Origin: Massilia sp. YIM B02769
Lineage (GTDB): Bacteria > Pseudomonadota > Gammaproteobacteria > Burkholderiales > Burkholderiaceae_D
Direction of reading: 5' to 3'
Assembly (NCBI RefSeq): GCF_030411995.1
Contig: NZ_JASNRC010000013.1
Coordinates: forward strand, 1-64,000
DNA length: 64,000 nt
Shown: positions 37,750-46,337 of the stretch, in pieces
Layout: every line of letters begins with the position of its first letter
How positions within the stretch are numbered: position 1 is the first letter of the stretch
Made by a program: the position numbers and the translations under genes
Notes under the pieces: generated by a model
Told to the model about the DNA's origin: nothing
The model's input: the letters and a program-made list of their open reading frames with translations, nothing else
Database searches by the model: none

Positions 37750-37913
37750 AGCACATGCAAGGACAGGCATCGAGCGAATACCTGCTGGTACTCGCGCTCT
37801 GCGTCGTCGTGCTCGTGATGAGCGCGCTCGGACCGTCGCCGGTGCAGGAGGTGATCCAGGCGATCAAGGATTATTTTGCCGCGTATTCGTACGCGATTTC
37901 AGTCACACCGTAA
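37746..37913 (+). CDS. Micro-pilin (Flp-like) 3
   Basis: This 55-residue protein has a six-residue leader ending in QG and the processing pattern G-QASSEY, with glutamate at +5 and tyrosine at +6. A hydrophobic helix (LLVLALCVVVLVMSAL) and a short amphipathic tail follow. The size and motif are those of Flp pilins, but the sequence differs from flp1 and flp2. It sits inside the assembly-gene run rather than at the operon head. It could be a minor or initiating pilin. Confidence 0.8.
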   Translation: MKHMQGQASSEYLLVLALCVVVLVMSALGPSPVQEVIQAIKDYFAAYSYAISVTP

Positions 37914-37932
37914 CGTCACGTCAAGGAGCCTC

Positions 37933-39051
37933 ATGCCGAATCCCCCCAACGTCAACCGGGTCGCGTCCCGGCTCAAGAATCCGCTGGTCCTGGTAGTCAT
38001 CGCAGCCGTGCTCGCCGGGGGCGTCGCATGGGTGGCGCTCCAGTACCTGCAAGGCCGCGAGGCCGCCATGAAAGCCGAACTCGCCGCCAGCGGCCAGACC
38101 GCCACCGTGAAACGCGTGCAGGTCGCGGTGCCGGTGAACGACGCGCCGATCGGCACCGTCCTGAATCTCGACAACTTCGTCGCGCGCCCGGTCGAGGAAG
38201 ACCTGGTCTATCCCGACACCGTGCTGGCCGCCGACTTCGAGTCGATGCAGGGCATGAAGCTGGCGCGCCCGGTGCTGCGCGGGCGCCCGCTGCGCGTGAC
38301 CGACGTGCAGGCGCCGGAGATCCGCGACGTCGCCGCCGTCCTTCCGGCCGGCCAGCGTGCGTTGACCATCGAGATCGACAACGTCAATTCGATCGCCCAG
38401 ACCCTGCGCCCGAACCACCGCATCGACCTCTACCTGCTCACCAAGAACGAAGCCAAGGGCGGCGGCACCCAGGACATCGGCGACAAGGCGCGCGAACAGG
38501 TCAGCCTGTTCATGCAGGACATGGTGGTGCTGGCCACGGGCACCGAATTCTTCGACGCCACGCGCAGCGACGGCCCATCGCAGGACAAGATGGTGCGTCC
38601 GGGTGAAATCGAAGGGCGCGAGCGCGGCTACGATACCGTGACGCTGCTGGTGACCCCGCAGCAGGCCGCGCGCCTGATGATGGGCCAGAAGCTCGGCAGC
38701 TACCGCGTGGTCCTGCGCGGCGGCCACGACCGCGACCGGATCGCCCAGGCCACGCTGCGCGGCGCCGACCTGCTGGGCGCGGGCGCGGGCGCACGTCCGC
38801 GCGACGCCGGCATCGAATTCATCGTCGGCGGCAAGGGCGACAAGATCGTGTCCGAAATGGCGGTGCCGCCGTCCCAGGAATCGCGTGCGCTGCAGCGCGT
38901 CCAGGCCCAGTTCGCGCAAGCCATGCAGGCCAGCCGGCCCGCATCCGCGCCGGCCCCAGCCCCAGCCCCGGCCGCCGACCGTACCTCGGTCACCATCAAC
39001 GCTCCCGTCACCCGCGCAGACCAGATCATTTCTGAACGCAGGCAACAATAA
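37933..39051 (+). CDS. cpaB: Flp pilus assembly protein CpaB/RcpC
   Basis: CpaB (RcpC) is a periplasmic SAF-domain protein of Tad pilus machines, thought to bind peptidoglycan or stabilise the secretin. The 372-residue protein has an N-terminal transmembrane helix near residues 18-36 and the SAF region from about 60 (VAVPVNDAPIGTVLNLDNF, then LARPVLRGRPLRVTDV). The RALTIEIDNVNSIAQTLRPNHRIDLYLL segment of the RcpC domain follows. The C-terminal tail is Ala/Pro-rich (PAPAPAPA). An AAGGAG site lies just before the ATG. Confidence 0.9.
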   Translation: MPNPPNVNRVASRLKNPLVLVVIAAVLAGGVAWVALQYLQGREAAMKAELAASGQTATVKRVQVAVPVNDAPIGTVLNLDNFVARPVEEDLVYPDTVLAADFESMQGMKLARPVLRGRPLRVTDVQAPEIRDVAAVLPAGQRALTIEIDNVNSIAQTLRPNHRIDLYLLTKNEAKGGGTQDIGDKAREQVSLFMQDMVVLATGTEFFDATRSDGPSQDKMVRPGEIEGRERGYDTVTLLVTPQQAARLMMGQKLGSYRVVLRGGHDRDRIAQATLRGADLLGAGAGARPRDAGIEFIVGGKGDKIVSEMAVPPSQESRALQRVQAQFAQAMQASRPASAPAPAPAPAADRTSVTINAPVTRADQIISERRQQ

Positions 39052-39077
39052 AAAACCAACACCAAGAAAAAGACCAT

Positions 39078-40580
39078 ATGCACCGTATCCACTTCTTCCT
39101 GGCGCTGCTGAGCGCCATTGTCCTTTCGCCTGCCATTGCCGCCGACGTTCCGCCCACCACCGCTTCCGGCTCCGTGTCCGCGGCGGCCGGCACCCCGAAC
39201 TGCCCGCCGGCGCCGCCCGCCGTCGCCTGCGCGCGCCCGGCGGCGGCGCCTGCCGCCGCGCCGCGCCGTGCCGTGCGCCGCAGCGCCGTCCGCGCCGCGG
39301 CGCCGGCGCCGGTGGCCATCAGCTACACCCCGCCTCAGTCCCTCATCATGTCGCTCGGCGAAGTCAAGCTGCTGCCGATGCCTGCCAAGGTGCGCCGCGT
39401 CGCACTCGGCAGCGGCACCGTGATCAGCGCCACCACCGTCGACCAGAACCTGCTGCTGATCGGCGAACAGGTCGGCGACACCTCGCTGCTGGTCTGGACC
39501 GGCAGGGAAGTGCAGACCTACAAGGTGCAGGTGGTGCCGCGCGAACTGGCGGCGGTGCGCGCCAAGATCGACGCCCTGGTCGGCAGCGAGAAGGGCATCA
39601 CCGTCACCCAGGTCGGTCCGGAACTGGTCCTCTCCGGCGTCGCCCACAAGCTGGTGCTCGACAAGCTGGCCGCGGCGCTCGGCGACACGCCCGGGGTGGT
39701 CAATAACATCAAGGAAGACCAGGGCCTGGCCTATACGCGCTCGGTGCTGTTCCGCCTGCACTTCGTGGAAATCAACCGCTCGCTGCTCGAGAGCATCGGC
39801 GTCGACTGGGACAACGAAGCGAACGGTCCGACCATCGGCCTGCGCGGGGTGACCACGAACACCGGCGTCTTCAGGAATATCCCGCCCGGGACCGGTAACG
39901 ACAACCTGCTCGACCCGAGCCCCCCGTTTACGACCCGTAACGGCACCACCAAGGGCCTGTTCTTCGGGCTGGCCTCGACCATCGGTTCGCGCCTGCGCCT
40001 GGCGATCGCCGACGGCGACGCGCGCGTGCTGGCCACGCCCGAGCTGACCGCGCGCAGCGGCGGCAAGGCGAAACTGCTGGTCGGCGGCGAGGTGCCGATT
40101 CCGCTGGCCGGCGCCTTCGGCAGCACCACCGTCGAGTTCAAGCCCTACGGCATGCAGTTCTCGGTCGAGCCGCACATCGACGCCAACGACATCATCAGCG
40201 CCACCCTGTCGACCGAGCTGTCGCAGATCGACCCCTCGGTGTCGGTGGCGGGCATCCCCGGCTTCATCACCCGCAATACCAGCAGCCAGATCAGCGTCAA
40301 GCCGGGCGAAGTCGTGGCCCTGTCGGGCCTGGTCAATGCCGAACTGGCGAACACGATCGACCGCGTGCCGGCCCTGAGCAAGATCCCCCTGTTCGGACGC
40401 CTGTTCCGGTCCGACGACTTCCGCAACCGCAAGACCGAACTGGTGGTCTTCGTCGAGAGCGAAATCGTGAACGCCGGCGACGGCATGGCCGCAGCACTCC
40501 GCGCGCGCGGCGAACAGGGCAAGCGTGAGTTCGAAGAGAAGGTCAACAAGGCGGCGCAGCCGTTCGGAGAACAGCGATGA
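39078..40580 (+). CDS. cpaC: Tad pilus outer-membrane secretin CpaC/RcpA
   Basis: This is the outer-membrane channel through which the Flp pilus emerges. The 500-residue protein has a signal peptide of about 22 residues and an Ala/Pro/Arg-rich linker. A pilus/secretin N-domain runs from about residue 90 (SLIMSLGEVKLLPMPAKVRRVAL), followed by a BON-like region, and the secretin domain occupies the C-terminal half. The secretin core is recognisable by LVGGEVPIPLAGAFGS, VEFKPYGM and the VVALSGLVN segment. Its stop overlaps the ATPase gene by four bases. Confidence 0.93.
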   Translation: MHRIHFFLALLSAIVLSPAIAADVPPTTASGSVSAAAGTPNCPPAPPAVACARPAAAPAAAPRRAVRRSAVRAAAPAPVAISYTPPQSLIMSLGEVKLLPMPAKVRRVALGSGTVISATTVDQNLLLIGEQVGDTSLLVWTGREVQTYKVQVVPRELAAVRAKIDALVGSEKGITVTQVGPELVLSGVAHKLVLDKLAAALGDTPGVVNNIKEDQGLAYTRSVLFRLHFVEINRSLLESIGVDWDNEANGPTIGLRGVTTNTGVFRNIPPGTGNDNLLDPSPPFTTRNGTTKGLFFGLASTIGSRLRLAIADGDARVLATPELTARSGGKAKLLVGGEVPIPLAGAFGSTTVEFKPYGMQFSVEPHIDANDIISATLSTELSQIDPSVSVAGIPGFITRNTSSQISVKPGEVVALSGLVNAELANTIDRVPALSKIPLFGRLFRSDDFRNRKTELVVFVESEIVNAGDGMAAALRARGEQGKREFEEKVNKAAQPFGEQR

Positions 40581-42295
40581 TCCATGTTCAATTATTCAAG
40601 CGCGATGCGCTGCTTGGCGAAGCAACATCCGAGGGCTTGTCCTGCTTCCTCGGCAAGGACGACGACAGCCTGCTTCCGCTGTCGGGCTGGCGTGTCGGCC
40701 GGCGCCAGGTGCAGCTCGAGGTGCGCGACGGCGGCCTGTTCGTCAGCGATGGCGGCGGCATTTCACCGATCCGCGTGAACGGCAACGCGGTCAACGAATA
40801 CGGTCCGCTGGCCAGCAACGACGTGGTCGAGGTCAGCGACTACACGCTGCGCCTGCACCTGGCCGAGCAGCTGCGCGTGGTGGCGCCGCCTCCCGTGCAA
40901 TCCCTGCGCAAGGAGCCCGGGCCCGAGCGCGCCGGCGGCCACGCCGCGCCGCGCCCCGATGCCGAGCTGTCGCCGCTCGAGACGCCCGAGGGCATCGCCG
41001 CCCGCGCAGCGTTGCACAAGAAGCTGATCGCGGCGATGGACCTGCGCCGCGTGAACGTCTCGCGCATGGGCGACGCCGAATTGCGTGTGGCGGTGCAGAA
41101 GATCATCGAGGAACTGATCGATACCGATCCGATGTTCGCGGCCATGCGGCCGGTGCGCGATACGCTGTGCTCGACGGTGCTGAACGAGGTCGTGGGCCTG
41201 GGTCCGCTGGAAGAACTGCTGGCCGACGAATCGGTCACCGAGATCATGGTCAACCGCCATAACGACATCTTCATCGAGCGCGACGGCCAGCTGCAGCGTT
41301 CCAGCGTCTCGTTCTCGAACGACGCCTCGGTGCTGGCGGCGATCGAGCGCATCGTCTCGCCGCTTGGCCGCCGTATCGACGAAAGCTCGCCGATGGTCGA
41401 CGCCCGCCTCAAGGACGGTTCGCGCGTGAACGCGATCATTCCGCCGCTGGCGATCAAGGGCCCGAGCGTCACGATCCGTAAATTCGCGAAGCGCAAGCTG
41501 ACGGTGGAGGACCTGATCGGCTTCGGCGCGATCAGCCGCGAGATGACCGACTTCCTGCAGGTGGCGGTCGAGCGCCGCGCCAACATCGTCATTTCCGGCG
41601 GCACCGGCTCGGGCAAGACCACGCTCCTGAACGTGCTGTCGAGCTTCATTCCCGACGACGAGCGCATCGTCACCGTCGAGGATGCCGCCGAGCTGCAGCT
41701 GTCGCAGCCGAACCTGGTGTCGCTGGAAGCGCGCCCGGCCAACATCGAGGGCCGCGGCGCGGTGACGATCCGCGACCTGGTGAAAAACTGCCTGCGGATG
41801 CGGCCCGACCGCATCGTGGTCGGCGAGTGCCGTGGCGGCGAGGCGCTCGACATGCTGCAGGCCATGAACACGGGTCACGACGGCTCGCTGACCACCGCCC
41901 ACGCCAACAACCCGCGCGACTGCCTCTCTCGCCTCGAGGTGATGACGCTGATGAGCGGCTTGGACATCCCGATGCAGGCGATCCGCGAGCAGATCTGCTC
42001 GGCCGTGAACCTGATCGTGCAGCAGACCCGCTTTTCCTGCGGCACGCGGCGCGTGACCCACATTACCGAGGTCACCGGGATCGAGAACAGCGTGGTCAGC
42101 ATGCAGGACATCTTCCGCTTCGAGCAGGAAGGCTTTACGCCCGAGGGCAAGGTGCGCGGGCGCTGCGTCCCGACCGGCCACGTGCCCGAGTTCTACCAGG
42201 ACCTGGTGCGGCGCGGAATCGAGGTCGACATGTCGATCTTCGCCAAGGAGCCGTCGATGGCGGTGCACAGCGGCATGCGCAAGGTGAGCGCATGA
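40577..42295 (+). CDS. cpaF: Tad pilus ATPase TadA/CpaF with N-terminal FHA-like domain
   Basis: This secretion ATPase powers Flp pilus assembly. The 572-residue protein is longer than typical CpaF. The extra N-terminal part of about 100 residues (GWRVGRRQVQLEV, then SDGGGISPIRVNG, then SNDVVEVSDYTLRLHL) has the pattern of a forkhead-associated (FHA) domain, a phosphothreonine-binding module. The ATPase core has VTEIMVN, Walker A GGTGSGKTT near residue 350, an acidic box (VTVEDAAELQL), Walker B IVVGECRGGEALDML and the TAHAN histidine motif. Overlaps of four bases with cpaC and tadB indicate coupling. Confidence 0.93.
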   Translation: MIHVQLFKRDALLGEATSEGLSCFLGKDDDSLLPLSGWRVGRRQVQLEVRDGGLFVSDGGGISPIRVNGNAVNEYGPLASNDVVEVSDYTLRLHLAEQLRVVAPPPVQSLRKEPGPERAGGHAAPRPDAELSPLETPEGIAARAALHKKLIAAMDLRRVNVSRMGDAELRVAVQKIIEELIDTDPMFAAMRPVRDTLCSTVLNEVVGLGPLEELLADESVTEIMVNRHNDIFIERDGQLQRSSVSFSNDASVLAAIERIVSPLGRRIDESSPMVDARLKDGSRVNAIIPPLAIKGPSVTIRKFAKRKLTVEDLIGFGAISREMTDFLQVAVERRANIVISGGTGSGKTTLLNVLSSFIPDDERIVTVEDAAELQLSQPNLVSLEARPANIEGRGAVTIRDLVKNCLRMRPDRIVVGECRGGEALDMLQAMNTGHDGSLTTAHANNPRDCLSRLEVMTLMSGLDIPMQAIREQICSAVNLIVQQTRFSCGTRRVTHITEVTGIENSVVSMQDIFRFEQEGFTPEGKVRGRCVPTGHVPEFYQDLVRRGIEVDMSIFAKEPSMAVHSGMRKVSA

Positions 42296-43143
42296 ACGAT
42301 ACGCTGGTCCTGCTGGGCATCTTCTTCGTCTGCGGTTTCGGCCTGATCTGGATGGCGCTGCACTTCGGCAGCCGCTGGATGGCGCGGCGCCAGAAGAATG
42401 ACGCGAAGAGTGCGGCCTCCGAGCTGGAGGGCATGTTCATCTTCACCGAGTCGAACCGGATCATGACGATCAACCTGGCCGTCCTGATCTCGCTGCCGGT
42501 GATCGCCTGGCTCCTGACCGGAAACCTGATTCTCGTGGCGCTGTGCGTGGGCCTGGCCTTCGTCGCCCCGCGCTACGTGGTGCGCTACATCGCGCGCCGG
42601 CGCCTGCGCCAGTTCGAGGAACAGCTGCCGGACGCGCTGCTGATGGTAACCGGAGCGCTGCGCGCCGGCGCCAGCATGATGATCGCGCTCGAGAGCGTGG
42701 CAGCCGAGGGAAAGCCGCCGGTGTCGCAGGAATTCGAACTGCTGCTGCGCGAACTGCGCCTCGGCACCGATTTCGGCGTGGCGCTGCAGAACCTGGAAAA
42801 GCGTGTGCCGCTGCCCGACCTGCTGATGGTCACCTCGGGCATGGCGCTGGCGCGCGAGGTCGGCGCCAACCTGGCCGAAACGCTCGAATCGATCGCCGGC
42901 ACCATCCGCGCGCGCCTGCAAATGGAAGGCAAGATCCGCAGCCTGACCGCCCAGGGCAAGATGCAGGGCATGGTGATGTCGGCGTTGCCGCTGTTCCTGG
43001 TGCTGATCCTGCGCATCATGGAGCCGGAAGCGATGCGCCCGCTGTTCACCGAATGGTATGGCTGGTGCACCTGCGCTTTCATCCTGCTGGCGGTGGCGAT
43101 CGGTTACCACTTCATTAGCAAGATCACCAATATCGATGTGTGA
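42292..43143 (+). CDS. tadB: Tad pilus inner-membrane protein TadB
   Basis: TadB is one half of the inner-membrane platform of the Tad machine and resembles GspF. The 283-residue protein has about four transmembrane helices and a cytoplasmic GspF-like domain (QLPDALLMVTGALRAGASM, then LLLRELRLGTDFGVALQNL) flanked by helices. The ATG at 42292 overlaps the ATPase stop; the upstream open frame lies within the ATPase gene. It is six bases from tadC. Confidence 0.92.
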   Translation: MNDTLVLLGIFFVCGFGLIWMALHFGSRWMARRQKNDAKSAASELEGMFIFTESNRIMTINLAVLISLPVIAWLLTGNLILVALCVGLAFVAPRYVVRYIARRRLRQFEEQLPDALLMVTGALRAGASMMIALESVAAEGKPPVSQEFELLLRELRLGTDFGVALQNLEKRVPLPDLLMVTSGMALAREVGANLAETLESIAGTIRARLQMEGKIRSLTAQGKMQGMVMSALPLFLVLILRIMEPEAMRPLFTEWYGWCTCAFILLAVAIGYHFISKITNIDV

Positions 43144-43149
43144 GGAAGC

Positions 43150-44037
43150 ATGCAGCAAATCCTGATTGCGATCCTGATCGGCATGGCCTTCGTGGCGTTC
43201 GCCGGCAGCGTCATCTACAGCGCGGTGCGCCTGACCGACGAGGTGCCCGAGGAAGACCGCGAATACCTCGACCCGCTGCCGCGTGGCCTGCGCATGCTGT
43301 GGCCCCTGCTGCGCATGGTCGACTATCACATTTGCCAGCGCCTGCCGGCGCGCCTGATGCGCGACACCGCCGACAAGCTGCGCCTGTCGGGCCTGCTGTA
43401 CCTGATGAGCCCGAGCCAGTTCGTGGCCCTGGGCCTGGTGTCGATGACCGGCTTCGCGGTTCTGGCAGCGTTGCTCCTGCCGCTGGCCGGAATCCACGAC
43501 AATGGCTTCTACATTGCCGCTGCAGCCCTGTTCGGCTTCGTCTACCCGCGCGTCTGGCTCAAGGATTCGCTGAAGAAGCGCCAGAAACTGGTGGTCAAGG
43601 CCCTGCCGGCCTATCTCGACTTCCTGACCATGGGCGTCGAGGCGGGCCTGAACATGGCCGGCGCCATCAGCCAGTCGGTGGCCAAGGGTCCGGACGGTCC
43701 CCTGAAGAACGAGTTCGCCTTTGTCCTGCGCGACCTGCGTTCCGGCCTGACGCGCTCGGAGGCGCTGCGCCGCATGGACGAACGGGTGAAGGTGCCGCAA
43801 GTGACCAGCTTCATCAATGCCGTGATCCAGGCCGAGCGCATGGGCGCCAGCCTCGGTCCCACCTTCCGCGCCCAGGCCGAGCAGCGCCGCACCGAGCGCT
43901 TCCAGCTCGCCGAGAAGCTGGCGATGGAGGCGCCGGTGAAGCTGATCTTCCCGCTGGTCGCCTTTATCTTTCCCGTGACTTTCGTGGTGCTGATGTTCCC
44001 GATCGCCGTGAAGTTCATGGAATCGGGAGCCTTCTGA
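43150..44037 (+). CDS. tadC: Tad pilus inner-membrane protein TadC
   Basis: TadC is the second GspF-like platform subunit. The 295-residue protein has an N-terminal helix, a pair of helices near residues 88-130 and a cytoplasmic domain with LPAYLDFLTMGVEAGLNM and RSGLTRSEALRRMDERVK. A C-terminal helix pair (IFPLVAFIFPVTFVVLMFPIAV) closes the protein. Order tadB-tadC is standard. It joins the DUF192 gene by a TGATG junction. Confidence 0.92.
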   Translation: MQQILIAILIGMAFVAFAGSVIYSAVRLTDEVPEEDREYLDPLPRGLRMLWPLLRMVDYHICQRLPARLMRDTADKLRLSGLLYLMSPSQFVALGLVSMTGFAVLAALLLPLAGIHDNGFYIAAAALFGFVYPRVWLKDSLKKRQKLVVKALPAYLDFLTMGVEAGLNMAGAISQSVAKGPDGPLKNEFAFVLRDLRSGLTRSEALRRMDERVKVPQVTSFINAVIQAERMGASLGPTFRAQAEQRRTERFQLAEKLAMEAPVKLIFPLVAFIFPVTFVVLMFPIAVKFMESGAF

Positions 44038-44396
44038 TGCGCTACCTCACCCTGGACCTGCCGGGCGCGGGCAATGCGCAGCTGGAACTGATGATGGCCA
44101 CCTCGACCCTGGAGCGCATGCGCGGCCTGCTCGGGCGCGCTGCCCTGGGTCCGCGCCAGGGCATGCTGCTGCCGCATTGCGGCATGATCCATACTTTCGG
44201 CATGGGCTATCCGATCGACGTGGTCTACCTCGACCGCCGCAACCGCGTGCTGAAAGTGAGCCCGGCGCTGGCGCCGCGTCGCATGGATGGCCACTGGCGC
44301 GCGCGTACGGTGCTGGAACTGGCCGCCGGCAGCGCCGCCGCCAGCGGCATCGCACCCGGCTGCGTGCTGGCGCTGCCCGACGGGAGGCGCCAATGA
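44037..44396 (+). CDS. DUF192 protein in the Tad operon
   Basis: This 119-residue protein is of the DUF192 type, a small beta-barrel family of unknown function. The family core is clear: ERMRGLLGRAAL near residue 22, then GMLLPHCGMIHTFGMGYPIDVVYLD and a C-terminal LELAAGSAAASGIAPG. It has no signal peptide, unlike many DUF192 proteins. The ATG shares a base with the tadC stop, and its own stop overlaps the second TadE by four bases, so it is embedded in the pilus operon. Role unknown. Confidence 0.88.
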   Translation: MRYLTLDLPGAGNAQLELMMATSTLERMRGLLGRAALGPRQGMLLPHCGMIHTFGMGYPIDVVYLDRRNRVLKVSPALAPRRMDGHWRARTVLELAAGSAAASGIAPGCVLALPDGRRQ

Positions 44397-45115
44397 AAGG
44401 GCGCCAAGCATTGACCGGGCAGTCCAGTACCGAGTTCCTGGTCGCGCTGCCGGTCCTGATCCTGCTGCTGTTCGGGATCATCCAGTTTGCGCTGATTTAC
44501 CAGGCGCGCGCCACGCTGAACCACGCCACCATGCTGGCGGCGCGCGCTGGCGCGCTGCACAATGGCAAGGAAAGCGAGATGCGCGATGCGCTGGCCTCCG
44601 GGCTGGTGCCGATGTTCGCCAAGGCGCCTTCGATGGATGCCTACGGCGTTGCGCTGCTGAAGGTGAAGACCACGGAAACCGCCAAGGCCCTGGGCCTGGC
44701 GAAGATCGAGGTGCTGAATCCAACCCGCGCGGCCTTCACCGATTTCGCGCGCGCGCGCCTCGACGCCGGCGCCGGACGCGAGCTGCCCAACGACACGCTC
44801 AACTACCGCAGCACGGCCCCCGGCGGCGCATCGAGGATTTCGGTCCAGGACGCGAACCTGCTCCATGTGCGCGTGACCTACTGTTATCGCCTGTTCGTGC
44901 CCGTGGTCGACCGCGTCATCTATGCCACGGTAAATGCGTTCACCGCCAACGATTCCTCGCTGGCGGCGAACGGCATGTCCGATCCTTTCGGCACGAATGG
45001 CGCCATGACCCGTCCGAACTGCATCAATCCGCTGAAACCCAGCGAGAACCGCATCGAGATCCGCAGCGAAGCCTTTGTGCGGATGCAAACCCCGTTCTAC
45101 GAAGCCAACCTATGA
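44393..45115 (+). CDS. TadE-like pseudopilin 2
   Basis: This 240-residue protein has the prepilin-type site G-QSSTEF after a basic leader (MKGRQALTG), with glutamate at +5 and phenylalanine at +6. A hydrophobic helix follows (LVALPVLILLLFGIIQFALIYQ). The next segment RATLNHATMLAARAGAL is the TadE family pattern. The C-terminal region is periplasmic with two cysteines. It is distinct in sequence from TadE 1. Four-base overlaps with both neighbours. Confidence 0.88.
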   Translation: MKGRQALTGQSSTEFLVALPVLILLLFGIIQFALIYQARATLNHATMLAARAGALHNGKESEMRDALASGLVPMFAKAPSMDAYGVALLKVKTTETAKALGLAKIEVLNPTRAAFTDFARARLDAGAGRELPNDTLNYRSTAPGGASRISVQDANLLHVRVTYCYRLFVPVVDRVIYATVNAFTANDSSLAANGMSDPFGTNGAMTRPNCINPLKPSENRIEIRSEAFVRMQTPFYEANL

Positions 45116-45579
45116 ACAAGACCATACTTGCCTTCGCCCTCGCAATCGCCTTTGCCTGCGGCGCCGGAGACGCACTTGCCCAGCAGGCGCCAGCCCAGCG
45201 CTACACGGATGCCCAGGGCGTCGAATTCATCCAGAACCGCAATGCGCCGCGCCAGGAGGGCATCGACGCACCGCGCGCCGCGGCAAAGAAACCCGCCGCC
45301 GTGGCCGAAGCCGCCGCGGCCGACCCGCGCCTGCAGGTCAGCGCCGCCGAGCAGTCGGCGCGCGACCGCGACCGCGAAGCCATCCTGCGCGAGGAACTGG
45401 GCCACGAGACCGCCAAGTTCGAGGCCGCCAGCAAGGCCTTCGTCAAGGCCGAACAAGCCGCGCGCGGCCAGCCCCAGGTTGGCGCCGCATTGAAGCAGTT
45501 GAAGGACGTGCTGCACACGCACCAGCAGAACATGGAGTCGCTCACCGCCGAGCTGCAGCGTACACGCAGCACGCGTTAA
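45112..45579 (+). CDS. Periplasmic coiled-coil protein, unknown function
   Basis: This 155-residue exported protein has a signal peptide of about 23 residues (ending DALAQQ). A short segment, RYTDAQGVEFIQNR, recalls the DUF4124 start. An Ala-rich linker and a C-terminal helix follow, from about residue 85 to the end (REAILREELGHETAKFEAA) with heptad-like charge spacing. It overlaps the upstream TadE gene by four bases. Role unknown; a periplasmic scaffold is one possibility. Confidence 0.68.
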   Translation: MNKTILAFALAIAFACGAGDALAQQAPAQRYTDAQGVEFIQNRNAPRQEGIDAPRAAAKKPAAVAEAAAADPRLQVSAAEQSARDRDREAILREELGHETAKFEAASKAFVKAEQAARGQPQVGAALKQLKDVLHTHQQNMESLTAELQRTRSTR

Positions 45580-45602
45580 GTTTTTTGTTGTCAGGAGAAG
45601 TA

Positions 45603-46292
45603 ATGAAGCACCGTTCGATCCTTGCCGGCGCCATCGCGCTGGCCATCGCCGCAGCAGCCGGCGCCGCACCAGACACCCGTTATCTGCCGCCGCCAGGCCT
45701 CTACCAGATCGACATCGTCGCCGACCACGCCTCCCATGGCGCGGCCGGCACATCGAAACAGCGCAAGCGCTACGATGGCACGAGCGGCGGCGTGGAGACG
45801 CAGTTCCAGCGCACCGACGGCAGCCGCGGCAGCTATGCCACCGCCGGCGCCGGCCCGAACCAGACCTGCATCGAGCCGGTCAAGCCCGGCGGCATTCCGA
45901 AGAAGCTGATGGTCGACGGCTGCACCGCCACCAAGGGCGTGGTGACGAACGGCGAAATGAATGCGGTCCATACCTGCCCCTGGGGCAGCATGAAGATCAA
46001 CATGCGCCAGATCGATGCCAAGACCTGGCAAACCACCGTGCAGCAGGTCAAGACCGGGAATGGCGACGCGGGGAACGGCGAGTTCGTCGATCCTTTGCAA
46101 ATGCCGATGGAACACATGCTCAAGCATGGCACCGCCGAGGAAAAGGCCGAAGCCAAACGTCACTTCGCCGAGATGAAGGAGTTCAAGGAGCAGATGAAAA
46201 ATGCGCCGCCGCCCGAGCCGATGCCTGCGGGCGCCGTCAGGGAACAGAAATCGGTGATGCGCCTGACCCGCATCGGCGACTGCAAGGGCTGA
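45603..46292 (+). CDS. Exported protein, DUF3617-like
   Basis: This 229-residue protein has a signal peptide of about 21 residues and begins its mature part with LPPPGLYQIDIVADHAS. The pattern PGLYxIxx, with later conserved cysteines (TCIEPVK, DGCTATKG, HTCPWG), resembles the DUF3617 family of periplasmic proteins. The C-terminal part has a charged helix (EEKAEAKRHFAEMKEFKEQM). An AGGAGAAG site precedes its ATG. It is the last gene of the Tad operon by spacing (23 bases from the previous stop). Function unknown. Confidence 0.68.
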   Translation: MKHRSILAGAIALAIAAAAGAAPDTRYLPPPGLYQIDIVADHASHGAAGTSKQRKRYDGTSGGVETQFQRTDGSRGSYATAGAGPNQTCIEPVKPGGIPKKLMVDGCTATKGVVTNGEMNAVHTCPWGSMKINMRQIDAKTWQTTVQQVKTGNGDAGNGEFVDPLQMPMEHMLKHGTAEEKAEAKRHFAEMKEFKEQMKNAPPPEPMPAGAVREQKSVMRLTRIGDCKG

Positions 46293-46303
46293 GCACCCGA
46301 TCC

Positions 46304-46322
46304 ATCCGGGCCAGGCCCGGAT
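46304..46322 (+). terminator. Hairpin after the Tad operon
   Basis: A nine-base perfect stem ATCCGGGCC / GGCCCGGAT with a one-base gap, 12 bases after the last operon gene. No T run follows, so termination is uncertain. Confidence 0.4.
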
Positions 46323-46337
46323 ATCCCTCTACACGAG

